DNA of 64,000 bases from Alphaproteobacteria bacterium (GCA_006226495.1 SBGU01000007.1:78865-142864); one strand, 5' to 3'; shown: positions 26,394 through 36,487, numbered from the stretch's first letter. Notes: generated from the sequence alone by a model not told the origin. Made by a program: numbers and translations.

Positions 26394-28766
26394 GTGATAC
26401 CCTATACCTGGTCCAGTTTCTGGCTTTGGCTTGTGGTCGGCCTTGTGCTTGCCGCCTGGCTTGGCCTGACCCTCTATGCGCTGTGGCGCGCCGGGCGCAT
26501 GACCGACCGGGCCCATTCACTGCAGGACCTGGCCGACTTCCTCGACAGCATGATCCGCACCGACCACCGCCATCCGGTGTGGCTGTGGGCCGATGGCCGC
26601 CTGCAGGCTGACGCCGGCACCCTGGCGCTTGCCGGTTCGCCCATGGCCAACCGGCTCACGGACCTCGGCCTGCCCACAGGCGACCTGCCGGGCCAGATCA
26701 TCGAAGAAATCCGCGCCGGGCTCGAAAAAGGCGGCGACGTCAAGACACCGCTTGTGGTCGAACGCGGTCAGGGGCGCCCGCGCCTGATTATCGATATCCA
26801 GTGGCTGCCGGTCCGGCACGACCGCTGGCCCGGCTGTATCCTGTGGCTCGAGGAATCGCTGGACCGCCCGACCCGCACCAACCGGCTGGGCGTGCGCGCG
26901 CTTGAACTCAGGCTCAAGGACCTGACGCGCGTGTTCAACAGCGTGCCTTTCCCTGTGTGGGTGCGCGGGCCCGACTATGCGATCATCGAGGTCAACCAGG
27001 CCTATGTGGATGCGGTTGACGGCGAAAGCGCCATCGACACCATCGAACGCGGGCTGGAACTGTTCGACCGCGGCAGCCTGGCCGCCGCCCGCAAGGCGCG
27101 GGAAAGCAAGGGCAGGGTACGCGAACGGCGTTTTGGCGTGATCGACGGCCAGCGCCGGGCCTTTTCCATCACCTACCTGCCGCTGGATGACGAAGGCAAT
27201 ATCATGGGCATCGCGGTTGACGTGACCGGCGAGGAAGAGGCGCTCAACGAACTTTCCCGCGTGCTGGAGGCCCAGTCCGAAACCCTGAACCGGCTCAGAA
27301 GCCCGGTCGCCATTTTTGGCCCTGGCCAGACGCTCCGTTTCTACAACAGCGCGTTTGCGCGCCTGTCGCATATTTCGGAAGACCTGCTGTCGTCGGAAAT
27401 CCGCCATGGCGAACTTCTGGATGCCATGCGTGAACGCCGGCGCCTGCCCGAACAGATCGATTTCCCGGCCTGGAAAAAAAGCGTGCTCAGGCACTATACC
27501 TCGCTCCTTGAACCGTTCGAGGAAATGTGGCACCTGCCGGACGGCACCGCGCACCGGGTCGTCACCCAGCCGCACCCCCTGGGCGGCCTCCTGATCCTGT
27601 TCGAGGATGTAACCGACCGCCTGGCGCTCGAGCGTTCCTACAACACCCTGATTGCGGTACAGCAGGAAACGCTCGACAACATGCGCGAAAGCATCGCGGT
27701 GTTTGGCACCAATGGCCGGCTGCAGTTGTCGAACCCCGCCTTCCAGGGCCTGTGGAAACTCAGTGATGCCGTGCTCGACGGCAACCCGCACCTCGCGGAC
27801 CTCGTCAAGAAAATGCCGGCCAAGCCGGACCTGGCGTCCGGCAAGCGCAAGGCCGATGTGAAGGCCGACATTGTCAACTGGGTTGCGGCGCGCGCCCACA
27901 AGACCGGCCGCTGGTACCGGCAGGACGGCATGGTGGTCGATTTCGCCGTGGTGCCGCTGCCGGACGGCGGCGTGATGCTGACCCAAAGCGACGTCACCGA
28001 CAGTTTCAAGGTCGAACAGGCACTTCGGGAACGTTCCAGCGCGCTTGAAGCCGCCGACCGGCTCAAAAGCGAATTCATCACCAACATGTCCTACGAACTC
28101 AGGACCCCGCTCAATTCCATCATCGGTTTCACCGAACTTCTGGACCAGAAGATATTCGGTGACCTGAACAGCCAGCAGGCGGCCTATGTGAAGGACATCC
28201 TTTCCGCCGCGGGCAGCCTGAAGGACCTGGTGGCCGACGTTCTGGAACTGGCGGTCATCGACGCGGGTGAAGCCCGGCTCGAGCTTGAGGAGGTCGAGGT
28301 CGAAAGCGCGCTCAAGGACGCCGGCACCCTTGCGCAGGAACTGGCGCGCAAGGTGGATGTGAAGCTGAAGATCAGTTGTCCCGTGCCCGTGGGCGCCATC
28401 CAGGCAGACGAACGCCGCATGCGGCAGGCTTTCTACAACATGGTCTCCTCCATGCTGAATTTCGGCCGTTATGGGGGCGAGCTGGAGATCACGCTGACCG
28501 GCACACGGCGCGATGTCACCGTGGCCATTTCGAACGCCGATAGCGGCCTCACGCCGCGCGAACGCGACCGTCTGGTCGACACGGTCGCCATGGGCGCAAG
28601 CCCGGGCGGGCGCCGCGCCACCGGCCTTGATTTGGCGCTGGTTCGCAGTATTGTGGGCCTTCACCATGGCAGCGTCCGGCTCGACCCGTTCGAGGTGGAG
28701 GGTCTGCTCCTCAGCCTGACCCTGCCGCGCCGCCAGCCGGCAGTAATCGACACCGCAGCGAAGTAA
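26394..28766 (+). CDS. divL: DivL-like PAS pseudo-histidine kinase (Tyr at the phosphosite)
   Basis: The 790-residue protein has one N-terminal membrane helix (about residues 4-27) and three PAS-like regions (about 172-285, 292-405 and 420-540). A HisKA-like helix pair and a degenerate HATPase domain follow. The phosphoacceptor position reads MSYELRTPLNSIIGF, with Tyr567 where kinases have His. This is the hallmark of DivL, which in Caulobacter controls CckA-CtrA cell-cycle signalling rather than acting as a normal kinase. The ATP-domain N box is also altered. The neighbour order (tsaE, murU-like, addB, addA, trxA) supports the call. GTG 26394 is the preferred start; an earlier GTG at 26340 is possible. 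No cckA, divK or ctrA lies here. Confidence 0.88.
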   Translation: MIPYTWSSFWLWLVVGLVLAAWLGLTLYALWRAGRMTDRAHSLQDLADFLDSMIRTDHRHPVWLWADGRLQADAGTLALAGSPMANRLTDLGLPTGDLPGQIIEEIRAGLEKGGDVKTPLVVERGQGRPRLIIDIQWLPVRHDRWPGCILWLEESLDRPTRTNRLGVRALELRLKDLTRVFNSVPFPVWVRGPDYAIIEVNQAYVDAVDGESAIDTIERGLELFDRGSLAAARKARESKGRVRERRFGVIDGQRRAFSITYLPLDDEGNIMGIAVDVTGEEEALNELSRVLEAQSETLNRLRSPVAIFGPGQTLRFYNSAFARLSHISEDLLSSEIRHGELLDAMRERRRLPEQIDFPAWKKSVLRHYTSLLEPFEEMWHLPDGTAHRVVTQPHPLGGLLILFEDVTDRLALERSYNTLIAVQQETLDNMRESIAVFGTNGRLQLSNPAFQGLWKLSDAVLDGNPHLADLVKKMPAKPDLASGKRKADVKADIVNWVAARAHKTGRWYRQDGMVVDFAVVPLPDGGVMLTQSDVTDSFKVEQALRERSSALEAADRLKSEFITNMSYELRTPLNSIIGFTELLDQKIFGDLNSQQAAYVKDILSAAGSLKDLVADVLELAVIDAGEARLELEEVEVESALKDAGTLAQELARKVDVKLKISCPVPVGAIQADERRMRQAFYNMVSSMLNFGRYGGELEITLTGTRRDVTVAISNADSGLTPRERDRLVDTVAMGASPGGRRATGLDLALVRSIVGLHHGSVRLDPFEVEGLLLSLTLPRRQPAVIDTAAK

Positions 28767-28772
28767 ACACCC

Positions 28773-29252
28773 ATGGCCGCCACCGTGCTTCTGGAGACCG
28801 ATTGCCCGACCGAAGCCGCAACCGCGTCGCTTGCAGCAGCGCTCGCCGCCCGCCTGCGCGCGGGCGATATGCTGGCGCTGACCGGCGACCTGGGCGCGGG
28901 CAAAAGCACCTTCGCCCGTGCTTTCATCCGGGCCCGCCTCGGGGATGCCGATGCCGAAGTGCCCAGCCCGACCTTCACCCTGGTGCAATCCTACGAAGAC
29001 GGGGATGGCGTGGAAATCTGGCACGCCGACCTGTACCGCCTCAGCGAACCCGAAGAAGCCTACGAACTGGGCCTTGACGATGCGCGCGAGGCCGGCATCT
29101 GCCTGATCGAATGGCCCGACCGCATGCCCGCCGACTGGTGGCAGGGTGCGCTTGAAATCACCTTCACCATCGGCGGCAAGGGCGAACGCCATGTGCGTTT
29201 TTCGTCTGACGATGCCGCATGGGCCGGTCGCCTGCAGGGGTTGGTGGCATGA
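28773..29252 (+). CDS. tsaE: tRNA threonylcarbamoyladenosine biosynthesis ATPase TsaE
   Basis: The 159-residue protein has the TsaE Walker A motif GDLGAGKST (residues 38-46) and the family signature VPSPTFTLVQSY and WHADLYRL. TsaE is the ATPase needed, with TsaB and TsaD, for the t6A modification of ANN-decoding tRNAs. It starts six bases after divL, and its stop overlaps the next start (ATGA). Confidence 0.95.
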   Translation: MAATVLLETDCPTEAATASLAAALAARLRAGDMLALTGDLGAGKSTFARAFIRARLGDADAEVPSPTFTLVQSYEDGDGVEIWHADLYRLSEPEEAYELGLDDAREAGICLIEWPDRMPADWWQGALEITFTIGGKGERHVRFSSDDAAWAGRLQGLVA

Positions 29253-29977
29253 TCCCGCTCGCCGACATGAAAGCCATGGTGCTGGCCGCCGGCAAGGGCA
29301 CGCGCATGGGCGCGATTTCCGACACCCTGCCGAAGCCGATGGTGCCGGTCGCCGGCCGCACGCTTATCGACCGTATCCTCGATCATCTGGCGGCGGCCGG
29401 TATCCATAAGCCCGTGATCAATGTGCATCATCTGGCCGATATGCTGGAAGATCACCTTGCTGGCCGTGCGGTCATTTCCGACGAACGCGACCAGCTTCTG
29501 GAAACCGGGGGTGGTGTCAAAAAGGCCCTGCCGCTGTTGGGCCGCGATCCGGTGTTCCTGATCAACAGCGATGCGCTGTGGACCGACGGCGAAACAAGCC
29601 TTCTCGCGCGTATGCATGATTGTTTCGATACCGAAACAATGGATGTTCTCCTGATGCTGGTGCGGCGCGAAGATGCTTTGGGCCATGAAGGTGCGGGGGA
29701 TTTCCTGTGCGATATCATGCCGGGCAGACCGGTGCCGCTCGCCTTCCGGGGCACAGCACCCACCGCGCCGGTCATCTTCGCGGGGGTGCAGGTCGTGAAC
29801 CCCGCCATGTATGACGACATGCCGGAAGGCCGCTGGTCCAACAAGCTGATCTTCGAGAAAGCGCAGGCCTCGGGCCGGCTTTATGGCCTGTTGCACGACG
29901 GCGACTGGATGCATGTGGGCACGCCCGAAGCGATCCGCGAAGCCGAAGCCCGGCTGGCCGCGCTGGGGGCCGCCTGA
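29249..29977 (+). CDS. murU: nucleotidyltransferase, MurU-like
   Basis: The 242-residue protein is a sugar-phosphate nucleotidyltransferase, with the signature LAAGKGTRM at residues 12-20, then TLPKPMVPVAGR and the metal-site NSDALW segment. In many alphaproteobacteria this position encodes MurU, which makes UDP-MurNAc from MurNAc-1-phosphate in cell-wall recycling, next to the kinase AmgK. Here no amgK lies between tsaE and this gene, so the function rests on position and similarity. The ATG at 29249 overlaps the tsaE stop (ATGA); another ATG at 29267 is possible. Confidence 0.78.
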   Translation: MIPLADMKAMVLAAGKGTRMGAISDTLPKPMVPVAGRTLIDRILDHLAAAGIHKPVINVHHLADMLEDHLAGRAVISDERDQLLETGGGVKKALPLLGRDPVFLINSDALWTDGETSLLARMHDCFDTETMDVLLMLVRREDALGHEGAGDFLCDIMPGRPVPLAFRGTAPTAPVIFAGVQVVNPAMYDDMPEGRWSNKLIFEKAQASGRLYGLLHDGDWMHVGTPEAIREAEARLAALGAA

Positions 29978-32900
29978 TGGCCGCCGCCCTGCCCGTTTAT
30001 ACCATCGCACCCACCGAGGCCTTTGCCGACGCGCTGGCGGCCGGCCTGCTGGCCGATGCCCGCGGCGACCTGATGGCGCTCGTCGACATGACCATCCTGC
30101 TGCCGAACCGCCGCGCCTGCCGTGCGCTCCGCGACGCCTTTCTGCGGCTGGGCGGCAACCGGCCCATGCTGTTGCCTGCCATGCGCCCGATCGGCGACAT
30201 CGAGGACGAGGACATCAGTTTCCTGGGCGCGGGTTTTGGTCTCGACCCATCGGCGCTGCCACCCGCCATCCACCCGGTCAGGCGGCAGGCGCTTCTTATG
30301 CTGCAGGTGGACCGCTGGACCCGGCTCAGGGGCGAGGCGGTGGCGCCGGCGCAGGCCTGGCGGCTGGCCGGTGAACTGGCGCGGCTGATGGACCAGGTCG
30401 AAACCGAAGGCAAATCCTTCGACGACCTCGTCAAACTGGTGCCTGAAGGCCTGGCCGCGCACTGGGATATCACGCTCGATTTCCTGAAAATCGTTTCCGA
30501 AACCTGGCCGCTGATCCTGGCGGACGAAAAAACCATGAACCCCGCCGCGCGGCGCGACCGGCTCATTCGCATGCTGGCGGAGGCCTGGGCCAAAAACCCG
30601 CCCAAGGGCCGGGTGATCGCGGCGGGTTCGACCGGCTCGATCCCCGCGACGGCGGAGCTGTTGTCCGTGATCGCACGGTTGCCGGACGGCATGGTGGTGC
30701 TGCCGGGCCTTGACCTCGGCATCGGCGATGCGGCCTGGGACGCCATCGATATCGACGACCCCAAGGCGCGCACCTCCGCCGTCACCCACCCGCAAGCCGC
30801 GCTCAAAGCCCTGTTGCATACCATGGGCGTGAACCGGCACGAGGTGCAGCCCTGGCCCGAGCATGCCAAAAGCACGCCTGCCGTGCGCGCGCGGCTGATC
30901 CGCGATGCGCTGTTGCCTGCGCGCGAGACCGACAGTTGGCAGGCCATGGGTTACCGGTCCCTGCCGGATGCGGAATTGTTCAGTGGCCTCAGCAGCCTGG
31001 TCGCCCCGACCCGGCGCGAAGAAGCCGACGCCATCGCGGTCATGATGCGCGAAGCCATTGAGGTGCCGGGCCGCACCGTGGCGCTTGTCACCCCCGACCG
31101 CCAGCTTGCCCGCCATGTGCAGGCGTCGCTGGCACGCTGGCAGATCAGCATCGACGACACAGGCGGCACCCGGGCGCTGGCCACCAAACCGGGCCGTTTC
31201 CTGGGCCTGATCGCCACTGCGGCGGGCGAGGCGTTTGCGCCGGTGCCCCTGTTGGCGCTGCTGCAACATCCCCTGTGCGCGGCGGGCATGGCGCGGGAAA
31301 GCTTCCTTGCCGCCGTGCGCCGGTTCGACCAGTTTGTGCTGCGCGGCGTGCGCCCGGCCGGTGGCCTGAAGGGCCTGATGGCCCGCGCCGAACAGGTGGC
31401 GGCGGACAAGAAGGCCGAGTTTGACCGCGACGACCTGGCGCTCATCAAACGAGCGACCACCGCGCTCGAACCGTTCGAAGAAGCGTTCGCCAGTGACGCT
31501 CGCTTGGCGCAGCTTCTGCACGCGCACCTGAGTGCGGCTGAAGCCCTTGCAGCGGACGGCGACCATGAAGGCGCGGACACTCTCTGGAAAGGCGAGGCCG
31601 GCGGTGCGCTCGCAGATGCGCTCACCAACCTGATGGCCGAGGCGGACATGCTGGGTGTGGTGGCGGCGGAAGGCTATGGCGCCCTGTTCGCCGAACTGTT
31701 GGCCGAGGTGACGATCCGCCCGGTCTGGGGCCGGCATCCACGGCTCTATATCTGGAGCCCGGTGGAAGCCCGCCTGCAGCGTGCGGACCTGATGATCCTC
31801 GGTGGTCTGAACGAAGGCACCTGGCCGGGCGAGGTGAAGCCCGACCCCTGGATGAACCGGCACATGCGCGCCGAATTTGGCCTCAGCCCGCACGAACGCC
31901 GCATCGGCCAGTCGGCGCACGATTTTGTGCAGGCGGCATCCGCGCCCACGGTGGTGCTGACCCGCGCCGAAAAGGTCGACGGTTCACCCACCGTGCCCAG
32001 CCGCTGGTGGTTCCGGCTGGTGGCGCTTGCCGGCCGGCCTCTGCCGCATGCGGACCGCTACCTCGTGTGGGGCGAAGCCTTGTCGGACGCCGGCAAACCG
32101 GTGCCCTGCAAACCGCCGGCGCCCCGGCCGCCCTTGCCCGCCCGGCCCGACAAGCTTTCAGTCACGCAGGTGGAAACCTGGATGCGCGACCCATACAGCC
32201 TGTATGCCCAGAAGGTGCTGGCCCTGAAGGCGCTCGATCCCATCGACGACAAACCGAACGCCGCCAAGAAGGGCACCCTGCTGCACGAGGCACTGGAACG
32301 GTTCCTGAAGGAACCCGGCCCCGTGGTTGGCCCGGCGGGGCGCGAACGGCTGTTGGCTGTGGGGAGGGAGGTGTTCGACACGGTCGCAACCCAGCCGGCT
32401 GTCTATGCCTTCTGGTGGCCGCGTTTTGTGCGCATCGCCGACTGGTTCGTCGAACATGAAGCCGTCCGCGGCCAAACGTTCGAAGTGGCGGGTGTGGAAA
32501 AATGGGCGGAGATGAAACTGGCAGGCGCCGACTTCACCCTGGTCGCCAAGGCCGACCGTATCGACCGCCGCCGCGACACGGGGGACCTGACCATCATCGA
32601 TTATAAAACCGGCAACGTGCCGTCGGCCAAACGCGTGGTGGCGGGCTTTGCCCCCCAGTTGCCGCTTGAAGGCCTGCTGGCGGAACATGGCACGTTCGAC
32701 GGCATCCCGGCGGCGGATGTCGAGGATATGGTATTCTGGGAACTGAAGGGCGGCGACCCGGTGCAGAAACAGAGCCGGCCGATCAAGGATGTGCCCGCCG
32801 CCATCGCGGGCGCCGAGGCCGGCCTGCGCCGCCTGATCGCGGCCTTCGCGAACGAGGATACGCCTTATCTTTCGAACCCCCGCCCCAGTGTCACCGGATA

Positions 32901-32985
32901 TGGCGACTATGACCATCTGGCGCGGGTGAAGGAATGGCGCAATGCCGAGGACCCGTTTGGGGATGACGGGGAGGGTGGCGCATGA
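29977..32985 (+). CDS. addB: double-strand break repair protein AddB
   Basis: The 1002-residue protein is the alphaproteobacterial AddB subunit of the AddAB helicase-nuclease. It has an inactive-helicase-like N-terminal part and a C-terminal RecB-family nuclease domain with GTLLHEALERFL and the catalytic IIDYKTGNVPS (around residue 875). With AddA it processes double-strand breaks for RecA loading. It starts with a one-base TGATG overlap with the preceding gene and ends with a four-base ATGA overlap with addA. Confidence 0.94.
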   Translation: MAAALPVYTIAPTEAFADALAAGLLADARGDLMALVDMTILLPNRRACRALRDAFLRLGGNRPMLLPAMRPIGDIEDEDISFLGAGFGLDPSALPPAIHPVRRQALLMLQVDRWTRLRGEAVAPAQAWRLAGELARLMDQVETEGKSFDDLVKLVPEGLAAHWDITLDFLKIVSETWPLILADEKTMNPAARRDRLIRMLAEAWAKNPPKGRVIAAGSTGSIPATAELLSVIARLPDGMVVLPGLDLGIGDAAWDAIDIDDPKARTSAVTHPQAALKALLHTMGVNRHEVQPWPEHAKSTPAVRARLIRDALLPARETDSWQAMGYRSLPDAELFSGLSSLVAPTRREEADAIAVMMREAIEVPGRTVALVTPDRQLARHVQASLARWQISIDDTGGTRALATKPGRFLGLIATAAGEAFAPVPLLALLQHPLCAAGMARESFLAAVRRFDQFVLRGVRPAGGLKGLMARAEQVAADKKAEFDRDDLALIKRATTALEPFEEAFASDARLAQLLHAHLSAAEALAADGDHEGADTLWKGEAGGALADALTNLMAEADMLGVVAAEGYGALFAELLAEVTIRPVWGRHPRLYIWSPVEARLQRADLMILGGLNEGTWPGEVKPDPWMNRHMRAEFGLSPHERRIGQSAHDFVQAASAPTVVLTRAEKVDGSPTVPSRWWFRLVALAGRPLPHADRYLVWGEALSDAGKPVPCKPPAPRPPLPARPDKLSVTQVETWMRDPYSLYAQKVLALKALDPIDDKPNAAKKGTLLHEALERFLKEPGPVVGPAGRERLLAVGREVFDTVATQPAVYAFWWPRFVRIADWFVEHEAVRGQTFEVAGVEKWAEMKLAGADFTLVAKADRIDRRRDTGDLTIIDYKTGNVPSAKRVVAGFAPQLPLEGLLAEHGTFDGIPAADVEDMVFWELKGGDPVQKQSRPIKDVPAAIAGAEAGLRRLIAAFANEDTPYLSNPRPSVTGYGDYDHLARVKEWRNAEDPFGDDGEGGA

Positions 32986-35900
32986 GCAAGCATCGCATGA
33001 CCCCCGAACAGGCACGCGCGACCGTGCCGGGCCTCACCGCCTGGGTGGGCGCCTCCGCTGGCACCGGCAAGACGCATGTTTTGACCGCGCGGGTGCTCAG
33101 GCTGATGCTGACCGGCACCCGGCCCGAAAATATCCTGTGCCTGACCTTCACCAAGGCTGCCGCCGCCGAGATGAAGAACCGCATCTTCGCGGAACTTGGC
33201 CGCTGGGCGTTGATGCCGGATGACGAACTGGCGACCGAGATCCATGTGCGCACCGACGAACTGGCGGACGGCGCCATGCTGCGCCGCGCGCGGCAATTGT
33301 TCGCCGAGGTGCTGGACCTGTCGGGCGGGCTGCAGATCCAGACCTTCCATAGTTTCTGCCAGGCGCTTCTGGGCCGTTTCCCGCTGGAGGCCGGCATGGC
33401 GCCCGGTTTTGAAGGCATGGATGAAGCCGAAGCGCGCGAGGCCATGGCATCGGCGCGCGACCGCATGCTGGCCGCCACCCGCACGCCTGCGGGCCTGCCG
33501 CTCAGGGCCGCGCTCGACACTGTCGCAGGGCTGGTGACCGAAAACACCTTCGACGAGGTGATGGCGGGCCTCAGTTTCGAAGCCGACACCATCGCGCGCG
33601 CCGACCGTGCCTATGGCGGCTTGCTGGGCATGACCGCGGCACTGTATCACGCGCTGGACCTGACGCCGGGCGAGCGGGAGGCCGACCTGATCGCGGATGC
33701 GGTGGCGGACAGCGCCTTCGATGCCGCCGGTGTGCGCGCGCTGATGACCGGGCTTCTGGCCGGCAGCAAGGCCGAGGCCGCGATGGGCCAGACCTTGGCG
33801 GACTTTCTGGCCGCCGCCGACCGCGTGTCGCTGTTCGATGCCTATGCCGGTGTGTTCCTGACCCAAAAGCACGAACCGCGCGCCCGGGTCGCCAACAAGG
33901 GCACCCTCGAGGCGGACCCCGGCCTTCCGGGTATCATCGACAAGGAACAGGCGCGGCTGATGCGCCTGATGGACCATATCAAGCGCCTGCGCATTGCGGT
34001 GGCGACCACCGCGCTGATGACCCTTGGGCATGAACAGCTTGGTCTGTATCGCAGCATGAAACACGAGCGTGGCCTTGTCGATTTCGACGACATGATCACC
34101 CGCACGGTGAAACTCTTGGATACCGCTGCAGTCGCACCCTGGGTCTTGTTCAAGCTGGATGCCGCCATCGACCATATCCTGGTGGACGAGGCACAGGACA
34201 CCAACGCCCTGCAGTGGCGGGTGGTCGAGACCCTGGCCGCAGAATTTTTTGCGGGCGAGGGCGCGCGCGATATCACCCGCACCCTGTTCGCGGTGGGCGA
34301 TGCCAAACAGTCGATCTTTTCGTTCCAGCGTGCCGACCCGCGTGAATTTGTCGCCGCGCGCGACCGCGTGTTCGCCCGCGCATACGAAGCCGATTATGAG
34401 GCAGAGGCCGTGCCCCTGAACCTCTCCTTCCGTTCGGGCGGCGCCGTGCTCGGGCTTGTGGATGCCGTGTTCGACCGTGAAGCCCCGGCCTGGCATGGCC
34501 TGAGCGCGGACGGCGAGATCGTGCGCCACGATTTTGTGCGTAAAGGCCAGGGCGGGCTTGTGGAACTGTGGCCCCTCGAAGAAGCGACGCCCGAGGCTGA
34601 CGATGCCGCCGAGGACGAAGGCTGGGTGCCACCCGTGGTGCAGGAAAGTGCCCATGATGCCGAACAGCGCACCGCCTGGCGCATCGCCCGCCGGGTGCGG
34701 CAGATGCTGGATGATGGCGAGGAGCTGGCCTCGAAAGCCCGGCCGATCCGGGCGGGCGATATTCTGGTGCTGGTGCGCCGGCGCACGGCCTTTGTCGACC
34801 ATCTGGTTCGGGCGCTGAAGGCCACCGGCATTCCGGTTGCGGGCCGCGACCGCATGGTGCTGACCGACGAGCTGCCGGTCATGGACCTGTTGGCCCTGTG
34901 CCATTTTGCCCTGTTGCCGACCGACGACCTGACCCTCGCCACTGTGCTCAAAAGCCCGTTTGTGGGGCTGGATGACGATGCCCTGTTCCGGCTGGCGCAC
35001 GGGCGGCGCGGCACCCTGTGGCTGGCGCTTCGCGACAAGGCGAAGGCGGATGTCGAATTTGCCGCCGCCTACCAGACGCTTACGGACATCCTGAATGCGG
35101 CAGACACGCGCACGCCGTTCGAGTTCCTGAACCATGTGCTGACCGACCTGGATGGCCGGCGCAAGCTGGCGGCCCGGCTGGGTGCCGAAATCCATGACCC
35201 GGTTGATGAACTGCTGGAGGAAGCGCTCAGGTTCGAGATGCAGACCTCCGCATCCTTGCAGGCTTTTGTGCAACGGGTCGAAGGCGGCGCCACCCAGATC
35301 AAGCGCGACATGGAAGCCGCGGGCGACATGGTGCGTATCATGACCGCGCACAGCGCCAAGGGCCTGCAGGCGCCCATTGTGTTCCTGTCCGACCTTGTGG
35401 GCCTGCCCGATGTCGGGCGTGATGCCCGCATTCTGGAATTGCCGGCGTCCGACCCCGATGCGCCGCCCCTCCTTGTCTGGACATCCGCCGCCAGGGATGT
35501 CGCTTTTGTCGACGAAATGAAGACCGAGCTGAAGGCCAGGCAACTGGCGGAATATCGCCGGCTTCTCTATGTCGCGCTCACCCGCGCCGAGGACCGGCTG
35601 TATGTCGCCGGCTGGCAGGGCGCACAGGCGCCGTCCGACGATTGCTGGTTCGCGGCCATCGAACAGGGTTTCGACCGGCTGGGCTCGGATACGATTGAAC
35701 TGGCCCCCGGCTACAAGGTGCGCCGCCATATGGTCGCCCAGACCGCCGCCGTGAAGCCTGAAACAACCATGGCCGAAGCCGTGGCCGACCACAGCCTGCC
35801 CGGCTGGCTGTTCACCGCCAAACCGGCGGAACCCGACCCGCCACGTCCGCTCGCACCCTCGCGCCCCGATGACGAGGAACCGGCGGTGGCCAGTCCGCTG

Positions 35901-36419
35901 CGTGCCGCCGGGCGCGGGCGCTTCTTCCGGGGGCGGGTGATTCACGCGCTGCTGGAATGGTTGCCGGATCTGGCGCCCGCCGACCGCGCGGCGGCGGCGA
36001 AAGCCTATCTGGCCGGCCTTGGCGACCTGCCGGACGGCGAAGCCGCCCGTCTGTGGCGCGAAGTGGCGGGCATTATGGACGACCCGGCGCTTGGCCCCCT
36101 GTTCGGCCCCGCAAGCCGGGCCGAGGTGCCGATTGCCGGCATCGTCGGCGGTCGGGTGATTTCGGGTCAGGTCGACCGGCTGGTGGCAACGCCGGATCAG
36201 GTGTTGATCATCGATTACAAGACCAACCGCCCGCCGCCCGCCGATGCCACGGGGGTTGCGCCGGTGTATCTGAAACAGATGGGGCTTTATGTGCGCGCGC
36301 TTGAAGCGGTCTATCCGGGCCGCACCGTGCGCGCGGCGCTCCTTTGGACCGACGAAGCCAGATTGATGGAACTGCCAAAAAACCTGCTGGATGAAGCACT
36401 TGCCGATATGGGCTTTTAG
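32982..36419 (+). CDS. addA: double-strand break repair helicase AddA
   Basis: The 1145-residue protein is a UvrD-type helicase with nuclease domain. It has Walker A ASAGTGKT near residues 24-31, then LTFTKAAAAEMKNRI, the Walker B region ILVDEAQDTNALQW, and a C-terminal RecB nuclease site with IIDYKTNRPP. It is the motor subunit of AddAB. The gene is tightly coupled to addB. The long open frames on the opposite strand are shadows of GC-rich coding. Confidence 0.95.
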   Translation: MSKHRMTPEQARATVPGLTAWVGASAGTGKTHVLTARVLRLMLTGTRPENILCLTFTKAAAAEMKNRIFAELGRWALMPDDELATEIHVRTDELADGAMLRRARQLFAEVLDLSGGLQIQTFHSFCQALLGRFPLEAGMAPGFEGMDEAEAREAMASARDRMLAATRTPAGLPLRAALDTVAGLVTENTFDEVMAGLSFEADTIARADRAYGGLLGMTAALYHALDLTPGEREADLIADAVADSAFDAAGVRALMTGLLAGSKAEAAMGQTLADFLAAADRVSLFDAYAGVFLTQKHEPRARVANKGTLEADPGLPGIIDKEQARLMRLMDHIKRLRIAVATTALMTLGHEQLGLYRSMKHERGLVDFDDMITRTVKLLDTAAVAPWVLFKLDAAIDHILVDEAQDTNALQWRVVETLAAEFFAGEGARDITRTLFAVGDAKQSIFSFQRADPREFVAARDRVFARAYEADYEAEAVPLNLSFRSGGAVLGLVDAVFDREAPAWHGLSADGEIVRHDFVRKGQGGLVELWPLEEATPEADDAAEDEGWVPPVVQESAHDAEQRTAWRIARRVRQMLDDGEELASKARPIRAGDILVLVRRRTAFVDHLVRALKATGIPVAGRDRMVLTDELPVMDLLALCHFALLPTDDLTLATVLKSPFVGLDDDALFRLAHGRRGTLWLALRDKAKADVEFAAAYQTLTDILNAADTRTPFEFLNHVLTDLDGRRKLAARLGAEIHDPVDELLEEALRFEMQTSASLQAFVQRVEGGATQIKRDMEAAGDMVRIMTAHSAKGLQAPIVFLSDLVGLPDVGRDARILELPASDPDAPPLLVWTSAARDVAFVDEMKTELKARQLAEYRRLLYVALTRAEDRLYVAGWQGAQAPSDDCWFAAIEQGFDRLGSDTIELAPGYKVRRHMVAQTAAVKPETTMAEAVADHSLPGWLFTAKPAEPDPPRPLAPSRPDDEEPAVASPLRAAGRGRFFRGRVIHALLEWLPDLAPADRAAAAKAYLAGLGDLPDGEAARLWREVAGIMDDPALGPLFGPASRAEVPIAGIVGGRVISGQVDRLVATPDQVLIIDYKTNRPPPADATGVAPVYLKQMGLYVRALEAVYPGRTVRAALLWTDEARLMELPKNLLDEALADMGF

Positions 36420-36458
36420 GGCATATCTGGGGTTTTTTCACAGGCACGTTACTAAACC

Positions 36459-36487
36459 TTGACCCGCGATGGGTGCCTTCTTACCTT
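36459..36487 (+). promoter_or_regulatory. candidate promoter of trxA
   Basis: TTGACC (36459-36464), a 17-base spacer, and TACCTT (36482-36487) resemble a sigma-70 promoter. A short hairpin (GTTCCG/CGGAAC, about 36525-36543) lies in the leader before the trxA start at 36566. Confidence 0.5.

Noticed and set aside
26517..29192. Long minus-strand frame across divL and tsaE
   Set aside because: It is a shadow of divL and tsaE, both of which have clear motifs.
32907..35945. Long open frame on the minus strand within addA
   Set aside because: It mirrors addA codons, is rich in Arg, His and Gln without domain patterns, and has no start signals.
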